Shown here: in pieces, positions 11,001-19,029 of the stretch
Layout of the letters: every line of letters starts with the position of its first letter
Position numbering within the stretch: the first letter of the stretch is position 1
NCBI GenBank assembly: GCA_030704615.1
Contig: CM060731.1
Location: 95,276,756 to 95,336,755 of the forward strand
Reading direction: 5' to 3'
Length of the DNA: 60,000 nucleotides
DNA from: Takakia lepidozioides
Lineage: Eukaryota > Streptophyta > Takakiopsida > Takakiales > Takakiaceae
Program-made: the position numbers and the translations under genes
The notes under the pieces: model-generated
The model's input: only the letters and a program-made list of their open reading frames with translations
Told to the model about the DNA's origin: nothing
Databases searched by the model: none

Positions 11001-11096
11001 ATGCAAGTGCTCATTCTTAGAGCTGTACACACTGAAATCATCCAAAAACACCTGCATGAAATCATCCAGATACTCTTGAAAAGATTCACTTATCAC
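6465..11096 (-). CDS. pol: pol, second part: RT C-terminal half, RNase H, integrase, then extra ORF
   Basis: The 1543-codon frame begins within reverse transcriptase; its FLDD (in VFLDDFSVYS) stands for the YxDD catalytic motif. Next come the RT connection (GLLVDPRKTESI), RNase H (HCDASGEALG, EREALAMIYAVK, YVDHQAL, VADHLSR) and integrase, with an HHCC finger ending CQKCDEC and a core with GLDFVGPI, ISDQGSHF and PQGNGQAE. A GDLVLW and SPWKGPY region follows, but no chromodomain. Integrase ends near residue 745. Low-complexity repeats then lead, without a stop, to a further region from residue 1030 (8009). The first RT half lies in the preceding frame (11093-13495), so one base is missing or added near 11110-11130. 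Only one RNase H is visible, whereas many Tat elements carry two. Confidence 0.9.
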   Translation of the reverse strand: MISESFQEYLDDFMQVFLDDFSVYSSKNEHLHKLELCLARCRMRGLGLNPEKCTFCVNSGVLLGHIVCKKGLLVDPRKTESIKASPPPVNVKSLRRFLGQTSYYRRFVKRYAQIAAPLSKLLKKDAVFAWTAECQQAFEELTLSVTTTPVLINPHWHVVFHVHCDASGEALGAVLAQNVTGNIDSPVYYASRLMNSAERNYSTTEREALAMIYAVKKFRHYLLGRKFMFYVDHQALIYLVNKPLISGRIARWLIILHEFEFEVIYKPGRLHLVADHLSRLTTGEAATGVDDQLPDASLFVMEVQGSADEWLDWQWPIRYYLAHGQCPPSYGKEQRKRIAIRALPYTMVGSRMYKLGPDGVLKRCLYHHEVNKVLEEVHKGVAGGHFGEETTSRKILLAGYWWPTLFKDVHEYCQKCDECQRLGPLQRSGRMALHPTMPTEPFQKWGLDFVGPINPPSKNTQNRYIITATDYTTKWVEAKALRDNTAKSTARFLYENILTRFGCPLEFISDQGSHFMNETIELLTKEFMIVHRKSTTYYPQGNGQAEATNKILCTILAKIVNANRTDWDTKLLTALWSYRTSYKVTTKYTPFQLVYGMEALLPVEFLLPTMRTEWGKRMELQDSIKVRKHELYHVEEVRADAADNMTRIQMKRKEQFDEGKLKTFKTGDLVLWLQKKGKIQASKLKSPWKGPYVIQKMYDNNTAMLQTINKEMLGRVNANKLKGYSGIHDKPLQHDLHVEPQEQSRAAPVLRTEYGTLVARPSIYDRGGQNKRDTAYHSPSRRDTAYHSPTRRDTAYHSPASATQPITAHHGVTAYHSPSRRDTAYHSPSRRDTAYHNLPQRVTAYHSLPQGNTAYHSVTQYDTACHSSTQPTKVTRSIESVTSGHIKTSGKWLKEEETEINLKIDTWRSGCDTQQRMKCKDRCQKERGQERPSKGMKGGPINEYGKRETERTASTEKLNSCRMCDPSGLSNRESPLKKIKVKIQSQRIQPIENQRNDQENGGKLSARGGVVLSNGRLDRTGHKCYNLETMEELTDYTLAILFTQWQRHETKEQSFSLEQCLQAPQAYKRLPIAFCGNHTFLLCALQAFLQLLQPKQFCESKMKRVRGMEEIRVKSTTILQKQTMATPQAIKILKELRLEGLQSMDWTLHHRQYMLQFLQNFEPKTGTTTVKGVELMITPLYLQQLFRLPEGHVYVEEHRERLQIGDLFQEGSFFKTQGYACTKAVYPGLKDIGQVLNVLIALKQNQQYLSRSFTEEILKGLKGQEVPWADIMYNALVEEMKRLQGTTAKSPIIVSGPIIAQIILSSGILNAQERKEMGVFEPETTAMEEQGSSHSEGGLAAQPETKRQRRGKTVVADPLASRIPHDNVSQAHDQGGAQQHKRMLLLEAGPSEREEEVTSASQPTQPLERLVTRSQVIHAAQPEIIDLESEGIDIPTTEQIVAEIEKGDLLYEYSGLVKQTEIPEVQQLPKRNPEVHIMHTPVSEVPQAEGHDTVAPVINEVVQEENPVGQWSEWLVRHHTVEDREEQQQPHHDDPQQAMLMIP
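8501..8785 (-). repeat. 30-bp coding minisatellite within the pol frame
   Basis: GATAGGCTGT recurs at 8531, 8561, 8591, 8621 and 8651, then with small length changes to about 8768, giving about nine units of 30 bp (ten codons). On the minus strand the pol frame reads RDTAYHSPSR-type decapeptides, and another frame reads TQPITAHHGV. Both remain open across the array despite indels. The GGCTGTG core also makes up the array inside both LTRs. Confidence 0.9.
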
Positions 11097-13495
11097 TCTC
11101 TGAAAGGTCGCTGGTGCATTACAAAGCCAAAGGGCATGACTTTGTATGCATAAGCCCCCCAGTCTGTGATGAAAGCTGTTTTCCCTTGGTCTTCTTCTGC
11201 CACTTGCACTTGATTATAACCACTGAAGCCATCCATGAATGAGTACATCTCATGGCCTGCCACAGTGTCTAATACTGCTTCTGTGAATGGCAAAGGGAAA
11301 GGATCTTTCTTCGTACAAGCATTCAGCTTCTTATAGTTCACACATACTCTTAGTTTGCCATTCTTCTTGGGAACTATAACAATGGGTGACAACCAAGTTG
11401 TATACTCTATTGGGTATATAAACTTAGCCTCAGCCAACTTCTTTATCTCTTCTCCAACCTTCTGTGCGTAGTTGGGATTCATTCTATACCTCGCCTGCTT
11501 GATTGGTACTGACCCTGGTTCCAGTTCAATTTTATGCTGACAGACTTCAGGTGGTATCCCTTTTAGATCCTCATAGCTCCAAGCAAATACATCTCTGTAT
11601 TTGATGAACAAGCTTTTTGCTTCTTCGAAGAATTCCGGCTCCAAATCAGCTCCTACTTTCACCATCCTCGGTTCCTCCTGAGTTCCCACATTTACTTCTC
11701 TCACCTGCTCATCAGCTGTGATTGTCCAACCAGTCACCACTTCATCCTGTAAGCTCACAGTGGCTGGTTCTTCTAGGATTTCTATTTCTCCTTCTCTTTC
11801 TTCATAGAAATGTGATGGGTAAATGCTGGTTTCTTCTTCAGTTGGTGTTGCTGTCACTACACCACAGCAGATACCTCTCAAACAACTTAGGCTTTCCAGC
11901 CGCATCTCTGCAACCTGCTCCCATTCTGGGTGTGCAGCAAATAGGGTAGCTTCCTGCTCCTCATCCAGTCCTCCCTTCCAGTCATACTCTCTGACTCCTC
12001 GAGGTCTTCTTGTAGCAGGTAATCTACTAGATTTCTTTGTGGTAATTTGTATCTCGTGCATCCCATTATGCACAGTTAGTAACTGAGAATTCCAGTCATG
12101 GAATACCCTTGCCTGTTTCAGCCACGGACGTCCCAATAATAAGGAGTAAGCCTCCATGACTTCATCCATTTTTAATACAGTTACTGTGATCATAAAGATC
12201 ATTTTCTGTATCTGTATCTTAACTCCTCTTATTAATCCCAATGGCTGTACACTTCTTTGATCTGCCATTGTTACTGTAAATGGGGCTGGTTTCATGTTAC
12301 TTAGACCAAGCTTCTTCCTTAATTGGTCTGTCATGATATTTACTCCAGAACCACCATCTATCAGTACATCAGTTAGTTCTGTGCTTCCAATTCTCAATTG
12401 GATTACTGGCATAGAATCATCAAAGTCCATGACTGGTTCTCGCCCTTCCGGCTTCACATTATAACTGGTCACCTTGCTGTTCAGGTCTGTGTTTCCTGTC
12501 TCTTGGGCAATTCGATTGATTGCCTGATACAGCCTGTGCCTACAATAAGGTGCCACAGCTAATAGCTGTCCAATGGTAATTTCTGCTTTGGTCTGACATA
12601 TTACTTCAGCCAAAGTCTCTTCATTACTTTGCATGTCTGCATCTTCTTTTTTCCTTTCTTCCTCACTCCCCTCTTTTTCTCCATCCGAATCAGAGGAATC
12701 TGCCACAGGAATATCCGTACTCTTTTGCATTTCCCTTATAGTATCTGCCACTTCCTTGTGCAGTTCCTTCTCATCCTTCCAAGTCTCTTCATCTTCAGGC
12801 ATATCATTGCCACTTCCAGTCTCATCTTCTTCCTCTTCTACTGGAGGTATTAGTTTGGCTTTACTTCTTGTTACTATCATTGTACTTACTTCTGGTACAA
12901 CACATGGCCTAACCATGTGAGCTGCCACCACTGGGCCCTCATTCACAGGAGCTCTCATCTCATTCTGGTGTCTTATCCAGAATGAACAGGCTGCCTTGCG
13001 ATGTCCTGGCTGATTACAATAGTAACATAGCTCTTCACCATTGGGTCCTCGCCCTTGGTCTGGTCTTGGATTATTTCTATAATCCTGATTCCCGGGCTGG
13101 TAATTCCCCCTTGGATTACCCTGATAGTTGCCTCTGGAATTTCCTTGGTAATTCCCTCTTGAATTACCTCTCCCTTCCATGCCATTGTTATAACCACCAG
13201 ACCTACCATAGTGGTCCTGATCATTGCTTCTTCTTGGCTGGGGCTGCACCTGATGCACCCTCACTTGCCTAGGTTCTCTTGCAGCTGTCCTTCTGTTGTA
13301 GTAACAATTCTCAGTAGAATGGTTATCCATTTTACAGATAGTACAGTGTTTCTCCTTCATGTGGCATTCTGTAGTGGTATGGCCTTCATTCTGGCACTTT
13401 GCACACCATACACCCTTCCTCCAATGTGTTGCAGCCTCTGTGGCATACTTCTTCAAGATTTCTTCCAATCTTTTCTCATAGTTATCCCTCTTCAA
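11093..13495 (-). CDS. pol: gag C-terminus (zinc knuckles), protease, RT first half
   Basis: The 800-codon frame has three CX2CX4HX4C knuckles at residues 31-44, 51-64 and 157-170, separated by a Gly/Asn/Arg-rich segment with RGNYQGNS repeats. An acidic linker leads to an aspartic protease near residue 380, whose active site reads VLIDGGSGVNIM, so DGG stands in place of the usual DTG/DSG. RT starts after CQHKIELEPGS and includes RYRMNPNY, VPKKNGKLRVCVNYKKLN, GFSGYNQV and KVMPFGF. The frame then ends by a shift near 11110-11130 and RT continues in the next frame. The ORF overlaps the upstream gag frame by 14 bases, which could be decay or a programmed shift. Confidence 0.9.
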   Translation of the reverse strand: MKRDNYEKRLEEILKKYATEAATHWRKGVWCAKCQNEGHTTTECHMKEKHCTICKMDNHSTENCYYNRRTAAREPRQVRVHQVQPQPRRSNDQDHYGRSGGYNNGMEGRGNSRGNYQGNSRGNYQGNPRGNYQPGNQDYRNNPRPDQGRGPNGEELCYYCNQPGHRKAACSFWIRHQNEMRAPVNEGPVVAAHMVRPCVVPEVSTMIVTRSKAKLIPPVEEEEDETGSGNDMPEDEETWKDEKELHKEVADTIREMQKSTDIPVADSSDSDGEKEGSEEERKKEDADMQSNEETLAEVICQTKAEITIGQLLAVAPYCRHRLYQAINRIAQETGNTDLNSKVTSYNVKPEGREPVMDFDDSMPVIQLRIGSTELTDVLIDGGSGVNIMTDQLRKKLGLSNMKPAPFTVTMADQRSVQPLGLIRGVKIQIQKMIFMITVTVLKMDEVMEAYSLLLGRPWLKQARVFHDWNSQLLTVHNGMHEIQITTKKSSRLPATRRPRGVREYDWKGGLDEEQEATLFAAHPEWEQVAEMRLESLSCLRGICCGVVTATPTEEETSIYPSHFYEEREGEIEILEEPATVSLQDEVVTGWTITADEQVREVNVGTQEEPRMVKVGADLEPEFFEEAKSLFIKYRDVFAWSYEDLKGIPPEVCQHKIELEPGSVPIKQARYRMNPNYAQKVGEEIKKLAEAKFIYPIEYTTWLSPIVIVPKKNGKLRVCVNYKKLNACTKKDPFPLPFTEAVLDTVAGHEMYSFMDGFSGYNQVQVAEEDQGKTAFITDWGAYAYKVMPFGFVMHQRPFRE

Positions 13496-13880
13496 CTTTC
13501 CTTTCCTTTCTCTTACTCTTTCTTTTTAGTTCTTGCTCTTCTTCTTCATCTGACTCATCTTCAGAGTCCTCATCTTCCTTTTTCTCTCTCCTGAGCATTC
13601 CCAATTGCTCAATTCTGTTTGCAGTTTCAAATGCCTCCTCCACTGTATTATGGGGTAACATATCCACTTTCTTCTGCAACTCTGGTCTTAGTCCACTCAC
13701 AAACCAAGTCTTCTGTAAACCGGGTGCTGGTACTGCAGCCAGCTTTTTCATCATCAATTCCATCTTCTCCATATACTCTTCAACAGTTTCATGCTTCTTC
13801 TGCTTCAGCTGTTGTAAACTTCCATACACTTCATCCTCAGTTTTACTTGTCCTGAACCTATTTCGAAATGCTGTATTCAA
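13482..13880 (-). CDS. gag: gag, middle fragment (132 aa)
   Basis: The sequence resembles the second half of a retrotransposon gag capsid: NRFRTSKTEDEVYGSLQQLK, then EEYMEKMELMMKK, GLRPELQKKVDML and EEAFETANRIEQLG. An acidic then basic low-complexity tail follows (EDEDSEDESDEEEEQE, RKSKRKERK). It continues the frame that stops at 13892 after a frameshift of one or two bases and precedes the zinc-knuckle frame. Confidence 0.85.
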   Translation of the reverse strand: MNTAFRNRFRTSKTEDEVYGSLQQLKQKKHETVEEYMEKMELMMKKLAAVPAPGLQKTWFVSGLRPELQKKVDMLPHNTVEEAFETANRIEQLGMLRREKKEDEDSEDESDEEEEQELKRKSKRKERKVEEG

Positions 13881-13891
13881 GCCATTCCAGG

Positions 13892-14926
13892 TTAGGAATG
13901 ATTATCAGGGAATCTTGCATACCATTCACTTGCTTTCTTGATAAGTGAACAAGGAAACAGTCTCATCTTGGCATCATCGCCATTCTCATTGTTCACTATA
14001 CACATGTGCTCAAATTGGCTAATGTGTACATCGGGATCCCCTTTTCCTGAATATATTGGAAAGGGTGGTTTTGCCCGTGTTGGTTGTAACGCCATCTGTG
14101 GCCCTACCTTCTGCCCACTGACAGGTGCTGGCACCCTTGCTGGTGCTGGTCCTTCTGGACCTGTTGTTTTTGTGGTGGATCTTCCACCAAGTGGTGGCCC
14201 TTGAGCACTCCCTGCTTCTGGCCCCACGATATTCACAGTATTCCCAGCTTCAGTTGCACTACTTCCCACACTCCCTGTCCCCCCAGAGCCAGATCCAGGC
14301 AGCCCGCCTGATCCCCCTGAGCCGACACCTTCGTTGGCCTGTGATCCAAGTGCTCCACTTGATCCAGGTCCAACGGGTTGGGATGTCCTGGTTGTAGTCT
14401 CAACCTCAGCTGTTGGGTCTACTTCTTCATATTCTTCCTCTTCCAATTTCTTCTCTCTGTTTTCATCCTCCAAGTTCTGCCCTTGGGTTTCTTCTTCACT
14501 CATGTAACTCAACTGTAATGGTGTTGGAGAGTCTGAACTCTCCGTTGGCTCTGCCACATCCTCATCTCCTTCTTCATCTTCTGCTTCAGAAACTGGAGTT
14601 CCTGCTTTTGGTGTTCCATGCCAACTCTTATCAAAGATTTCTGTCAAGTCTTTTATCCAAGGATGTACCTCAGATCTTTCACCTCGTGATTGATCTTCTT
14701 CCTGTACCAATTCCCTTAATCTTTCTTGCAAAGAAACAGAAGGAGTGGCATCCAACTCTAGTTCTTCCGGTATAGGTGATGCACTTTTTGATCTTGATGG
14801 TGTGAGAGGTCCAGATGATTCCCCTATGTCTATTCCTCTCTCCCAAAGATATGGATAATTAGCTTTCAGATAGCTTTCTCTTTTTGATGAATATCTTTGT
14901 CGTCTAGCTTCTCTTTCATCACTCAT
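13892..14926 (-). CDS. gag: gag, N-terminal part (344 aa)
   Basis: The ATG at 14926 lies 21 bases after the stop of the upstream ORF. Residues 1-200 are charged and disordered (long Glu runs, Ser/Pro). A Gly/Ser-rich linker then leads into the capsid-like segment PPFPIYSGKGDPDVHISQFE and MRLFPCSLIKKASEWYARFP, typical of plant Ty3 gag. The frame stops directly after this conserved stretch, where gag should continue, so a small indel near 13890-13900 has split gag in this copy. Confidence 0.87.
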   Translation of the reverse strand: MSDEREARRQRYSSKRESYLKANYPYLWERGIDIGESSGPLTPSRSKSASPIPEELELDATPSVSLQERLRELVQEEDQSRGERSEVHPWIKDLTEIFDKSWHGTPKAGTPVSEAEDEEGDEDVAEPTESSDSPTPLQLSYMSEEETQGQNLEDENREKKLEEEEYEEVDPTAEVETTTRTSQPVGPGSSGALGSQANEGVGSGGSGGLPGSGSGGTGSVGSSATEAGNTVNIVGPEAGSAQGPPLGGRSTTKTTGPEGPAPARVPAPVSGQKVGPQMALQPTRAKPPFPIYSGKGDPDVHISQFEHMCIVNNENGDDAKMRLFPCSLIKKASEWYARFPDNHS

Positions 14927-14947
14927 GTCCCATGTCTTTCATTTCTT

Positions 14948-15643
14948 TTAATGTGGCAATAACCAAAACTCTCTTCTGTAATATCTCTCGTATATGCCTG
15001 GATTTCTTTCAAGCTTCAATGCACCCTTGGCTATACTTGAAGTCTCCGTTACCATATAACCATATGGCAAACAAGTCTGAAAAGCTGTTCTTGGTGTGAG
15101 TTTGATCCACAAAATATCCTTTGGAATCCAATTCTTTACCAGTACAAGCTCTTCATGCATATGAGTATAAACATTCACCTTTCTTTCTTCCCAACCTTCA
15201 AACTCTACTCGTTTAATGGATAGCAACGCTATCACATAAACTAATGTTGGTAACCAACGTGCTCTTCCTCTACAGGCTACCTGATAAATCTTTATCACTC
15301 CTTTCTCCAGACCCCATTCTGGATCAGCATCATGCACTCGTTTAAGAATATTTTCTTTACATCCGTCTGGCAATTCCAAGAACCTTTGAAAGAATTGTTT
15401 GGACAATCTTTCTTCCTTCGTTCCACAGGGAATTTGATTCACTTCAAATTCTTTAATGGTCCAACCACCATGATCCCACCAGATGCCTGTCACATCTGGT
15501 TGTTCATGTCCCAGGTCCCCAGTATGGTCGCCAAATGTCGCGCGGCTTTTACTCACCCATCCCTTCGCTATCCGAGGCGGAAACTCCAAGATAGAAGAGT
15601 TGGAAATCTCTAAGTACTCAGCCCGCGCAGAACAATCAGTCAT
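14948..15643 (-). CDS. Upstream ORF (ORF1) starting within the 5' LTR
   Basis: A 231-codon frame starts at an ATG inside the LTR (15643), passes the LTR end and primer site (15515-15535) without a stop, and ends just before gag. The first 36 residues are LTR-encoded. The rest (for example FFQRFLELPDGCKENILKR, WLPTLVYVIALLSIKRVEF and VLVKNWIPKDILWIKLTPR) reads like a folded protein, not low complexity. An ORF upstream of gag is a known mark of Ogre-type elements. A frame that runs through the primer-binding site is unusual, and the true start could be a later codon. No domain was recognised. Confidence 0.65.
   Translation of the reverse strand: MTDCSARAEYLEISNSSILEFPPRIAKGWVSKSRATFGDHTGDLGHEQPDVTGIWWDHGGWTIKEFEVNQIPCGTKEERLSKQFFQRFLELPDGCKENILKRVHDADPEWGLEKGVIKIYQVACRGRARWLPTLVYVIALLSIKRVEFEGWEERKVNVYTHMHEELVLVKNWIPKDILWIKLTPRTAFQTCLPYGYMVTETSSIAKGALKLERNPGIYERYYRREFWLLPH
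15515..15533 (-). promoter_or_regulatory. Primer-binding site
   Basis: Two bases inside the 5' LTR the minus strand reads TGGCGACCATACTGGGGAC. It begins with TGG, complementary to a tRNA CCA end. It differs from the initiator-Met type and resembles sites I recall for Tat/Ogre elements that pair with tRNA-Arg; the tRNA identity needs a search. Confidence 0.75.
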
Positions 15644-16479
15644 GACCTACAGCTAGTGTATCATGGGGGTGTTTCCTATTTGTTTCCTTTTCCGCATTCA
15701 TCTTAGCTACCTTACCATTGATAATTAAGTATCAGTTTGCTTCATCAATTTATCGGTTTCCTTACTCCTCCATTCAATCCACAGCTTCACTCAGATCTCT
15801 CTACACAGTGTGATTGTATCGTATAAGTATCAGATTATGATTTATCAGGTATCAGGCCGAAGCCATTATGTCTCTAATCTGCTCTACAATATCACTCTAG
15901 CTTTGCATATGACAAGCATCTACTAATCCTCTTTTCTCCTTCATCGTGCTCTCCGATCTCCGCTCCCGCCTGTCTCCGAAGTCCTCCCCAATAATGATCC
16001 CCTTCCTATTCCCCGTTCTTCCCTTTATCCTCCTATCCGCGGTTCTAACCGTTTCCCTCTCTAACCGTCGTATGTGAACTAACATGTTCCCTTCACTGGT
16101 GTTGTTCCCCACAGTCGTTCCCTGTCCTACTCTTCGTTCCCTATTATCGTGACAGCTGTGTCAAGCGGTGACTGGCTGTGTTTGGCTGTGTCGGGCTGGT
16201 GACTGGCTGTGTGGCTGTGCCGGCTGTGACTGGCTGTGTGGGCTGTGTCTGCGTGACGACTGTGACGGGCTGTGTGGGCTGTTGTGGGCTGTGACGACTG
16301 TGACGGGCTGTGTTGGCTGTGTGGGCTGTGACTGCTGTGTCGGCTGTGTGGGCTATGTACCCCCCTCTACAGTGCGCTGCTGTCACCCCTAAGGTTCCTG
16401 TTTGTCTCAGTCTGTGCAAAAATTAAGGGTACCCTACAGATCCCGTATAAGTGTCTAAGTCCCCTACAGTCCTCTAACA
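15536..16479 (-). repeat. 5' LTR of the Tat-like element (944 bp)
   Basis: It matches 3231-4204 with few differences and shares the TGTCGCGCGG start and CTCTAACA end on the plus strand. The GGCTGTG array (about 16155-16360) is shorter by roughly 30 bp than in the other LTR. Confidence 0.93.
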
Positions 16480-17505
16480 AATCGGCATTGGGGAGGTTGG
16501 TGCAGGCGCATGGCAGGTGAAGGCGTGAGGACGTAAGGACAGCAGATCCGGCAATGGAGGTTGTTAGTGCAAGCAGTAGGGCCCGCCCACGCAAAGAAGA
16601 AGAAAGAAAGCCAAACACATGCAATCCCGGCGAGAGAGCCGTCACGGGCTGCGGAGGGGGGAGTGAGCAGTGCGCGCGAGGGTGTCAGTTCTCCTCAATC
16701 AAAGGTGGTCATCCTGGAGGCTCCCCTGCTGCTAGCCCTAGTAAGAAACAGAAAGCCCGTGAGAGGGCAAAAGAACAGCGAGACAGAAGGCTGCCAGGAG
16801 GAAAGAGAAAAGGCCACTGAAGAGGCCAGGGGTGCCGAAATGACAGATGCCCATGTAAGCGAGGACGCACAGAGGGTGGATCCCTCCAAGACACCACAAA
16901 GAGGCAGTAACACACCGGTAACCATCGCGGACAAGAGCAGCCCCCGCAATTACCCATATGGTGGAGAGTGGAGGAGAGGAAAACCACCACAAAGAGCACG
17001 GGATTGTGCAAGTTCGAGGATGAAGCCGGGGAGATGGCCAGTAGAGACGGGGAGAGATGCTCGAGGTGGTTCGCCGGTGGTTGACATGTTGAGGAGGACA
17101 ACACCGAGCTTTGACCAGGATACATCTCCCGGACATCCCCAGGCCCCAAACCCGCAGCATATAGGGCTGGATTGCGGTCCTGGTGGGTGCCGGAGAACCC
17201 TTGCAGCAGACGTCATGTCGGAGGTGGATATGAAGTTGGCCGCTGCCAAGATGTTGGAGGCAACCCACAACAACATTGGCAGGGTTGCTGGGGGGCATGG
17301 TGTACACGGCAAGCTTCCAATTCCCTTTGCCGCTTGGTTGTCTTTGAGGTGGTGAGACAGCCCTCCAGGCGATATCGACAAGCTGAAATTCTCTTTCCGG
17401 GATGGATATCGAATGGGGTCTGCCGCGTTTTACGTTTCCATTGAGAACGGACCACGGAGCTTCCCGTGCCCACACTTCCGATGAGGTGACAAATGGGGTC
17501 CCCAA
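16480..17505 (+). pseudogene. Unrecognised decayed coding region, part 1
   Basis: Frames from 16561 (264 codons) and 16554 encode a Lys/Arg/Glu-rich, disordered-looking protein with patches such as SKKQKARERAKEQRDRR, consistent with a nuclear protein, followed by a Pro/Gly/Arg-rich stretch. After about 17200 short fragments continue (AAAKMLEATHNN, KLPIPFAAWLSL) and frames change. No family was recognised. The strand is chosen from the continuing plus-strand fragments downstream. It may belong to a transposable element or a dispersed host family. Confidence 0.4.
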
Positions 17506-18048
17506 TTGGCAAAGGCGAAAGAGGAGTTCAAGAGATCGATTGCTACTGATCCTCTTTTCCAGCACTGGTCCGAAAGATGTTGTACGTGTGGACGGCAATC
17601 ATCGCCTCCTGGCATGGATGGAGCACATAGCCGAAGCCACCCCAACGATCTCGATTGGCATTTCGCCGTGAGTGGGTGTGTGAAGGTTGCGGAGCCCAAG
17701 ATCGCAGTCTTCTCAAAGCTGCAATGGCGGACATCAACTCATAAGTTACAAAGCTCTTGCTTGGACCCAAAATTTGTAAGTCATTTCATTGCGAAATCCT
17801 CATATTTGTTCAAAATTCCCATTCAGTATTGTTTGATGGAAATGTGGCATTGCAGGGTGACTGAGAATGCCTTCATTGCCACCAACTTGTCCCATATGCT
17901 CTTCCGAGTGAAAGATGTCGGGAAAGGGAGGGGGTGCAAGAGTTTGCCAATTTGCTCAGTGCCGACCTCCTGCGCAAGTCGGAGGCAAAAGGCAGACAGA
18001 AACTGGTATGCTGAGCATGGATGCCTGGTGGACTACATATTTGGGTAA
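17506..18048 (+). pseudogene. Unrecognised decayed coding region, part 2, with GNHR motif
   Basis: Two overlapping frames share the signal. One reads DVVRVDGNHRLLAWMEHIAE; the other continues HPNDLDWHFAVSG and IAVFSKLQWRTSTHKL, so a frameshift near 17630 separates them. The DGNHR segment resembles the DG(N/H)HR phosphate-binding motif of ParB/sulfiredoxin-like folds; this is a weak analogy, not an assignment. A strong donor-like GTAAGT at 17776 and acceptor TTGCAG near 17855 suggest an intron of about 80 bp, but splicing there would bring a stop into frame, so the model is unresolved. A second donor-like GTATGC at 18007 with CCCCATAG near 18096 may frame another intron. Confidence 0.4.
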
Positions 18049-18097
18049 AGCTCCTGACAGTTTTGTTGAGCTAATCTGTCTCTCCTCCCCCATAGAA

Positions 18098-18565
18098 GAA
18101 AAAGTGTTGAACAGGATCTCTAATCTTATGTGCGCATTCTTGACAGACAAAAATTCAGCAGGATTTGGCACATGCGCGGAGCGTTCTACATGGAGTCAGA
18201 GGAGAAGAATCTAACCCTCCCGGCACTCGAATCGTATCTCAAAGATGCGGAGGTTGAGGGCCCGCATAAAGTACAAGTCGCGGATGGTAAAGTACGTGGC
18301 ATAGCTGATCCCGCCCTGTGGTGCCGACTTTTGGGGCGGGGGGAAGCACTACTCCCGCGCTCTGAAAGCCCACGATGACATGGAGAAGCGCCATCGTCAG
18401 CCAAATCCTGTGTGGATGCAACAGAAAGGTGATACCTTCTTAACCAAATTGTGGTGGCAACAACTCGTTTTTGTTGTGGTGTTTGGCGCTTACGAATATG
18501 CTGGGTGGTTGACAGACCCGGTGGCTGCAAATCTGGAATGGTTCCCAAAGTACAAGGAGACATGA
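18098..18565 (+). pseudogene. Unrecognised decayed coding region, part 3
   Basis: One frame reads FYMESEEKNLTLPALESYL and VADGKVRGIADPALWCRLL. After a one-base shift near 18335 another frame continues YSRALKAHDDMEKRHRQPNP, KLWWQQLVFVVVFGAYEYA and LTDPVAANLEWFPKYKET with a stop at 18565. Segment order and shared strand suggest one gene with part 2. WWQQLVFVVVFGAYEYAG is hydrophobic enough to be a buried strand or weak membrane segment. I do not recognise the family. Confidence 0.4.
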
Positions 18566-18619
18566 GGAGCTTCCCAAACCGGAACAAAACTGTCTGACCC
18601 GACATTCGACATGTGATGA

Positions 18620-19029
18620 ACCGCATGACATGGTGGGTTCAGGTACTTCCCCAGCGCTTCGTTTTGGCGCTTCTACTCTTGTAGGGGGTGGATTCATGGT
18701 ATTTTTTTCAGGAATGCGATCTGATGGGAATCTCCACAGGTGACGATGAATGCGCAAGAGCAGTGGACACACAAGCACATCAGTTCAAGATGGAGATTTC
18801 TCCTGCAGCCAGAGAGCCTATGCGACTATGTGACGATGTTGTTGGTGAATTTTGCTGTACAAAACCGACCTATCTTTCGGAAGATACCCCATGCCGCCGG
18901 AGCCACGAGTTCACCGACCAGCCAAACGCGGACAAAACAGCAATGCGCCTTCGTACAGGTACATAGTGATGCCTTCGTTTCAAATCCTGCATTTCAGGGA
19001 TGTAAAGGCCTCATGTGGCGCATAAAAAT
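18620..19029 (+). pseudogene. Unrecognised decayed coding region, part 4
   Basis: The frame beginning near 18740 (SSRWRFLLQPESLCDYVTM, LLVNFAVQNRPIFRK) seems to continue the same decayed gene and then runs into the 143-bp repeat at 19030, where coding character is lost. No domain was recognised and the boundaries are approximate. Confidence 0.3.

Larger units (their letters stand above)
3231..16479 (-). mobile_element. Tat/Ogre-like Ty3 LTR retrotransposon, near complete
   Basis: Both ends are long terminal repeats starting TGTCGCGCGG and ending CTCTAACA on the plus strand. The flanking 5-mers are AATAG (3226-3230) and AATCG (16480-16484), a probable target duplication with one mismatch. Read on the minus strand the order is 5' LTR, primer site, upstream ORF, gag, protease, reverse transcriptase, RNase H, integrase, a coding minisatellite, two extra ORFs, polypurine tract, 3' LTR. 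The upstream ORF, extra 3' ORFs, primer-site type and lack of a chromodomain fit the Tat/Ogre branch; that lineage assignment is an inference. Three single-base frame changes interrupt gag-pol, so this copy is probably not autonomous, although few stops have accumulated. LTR length difference is largely in a GGCTGTG array. Confidence 0.9.

Noticed and set aside
17776-17855. Intron with GTAAGT donor in the unrecognised region
   Set aside because: Splicing would bring an immediate stop into frame, whereas the unspliced frame is open; kept only as a possibility in the feature text.
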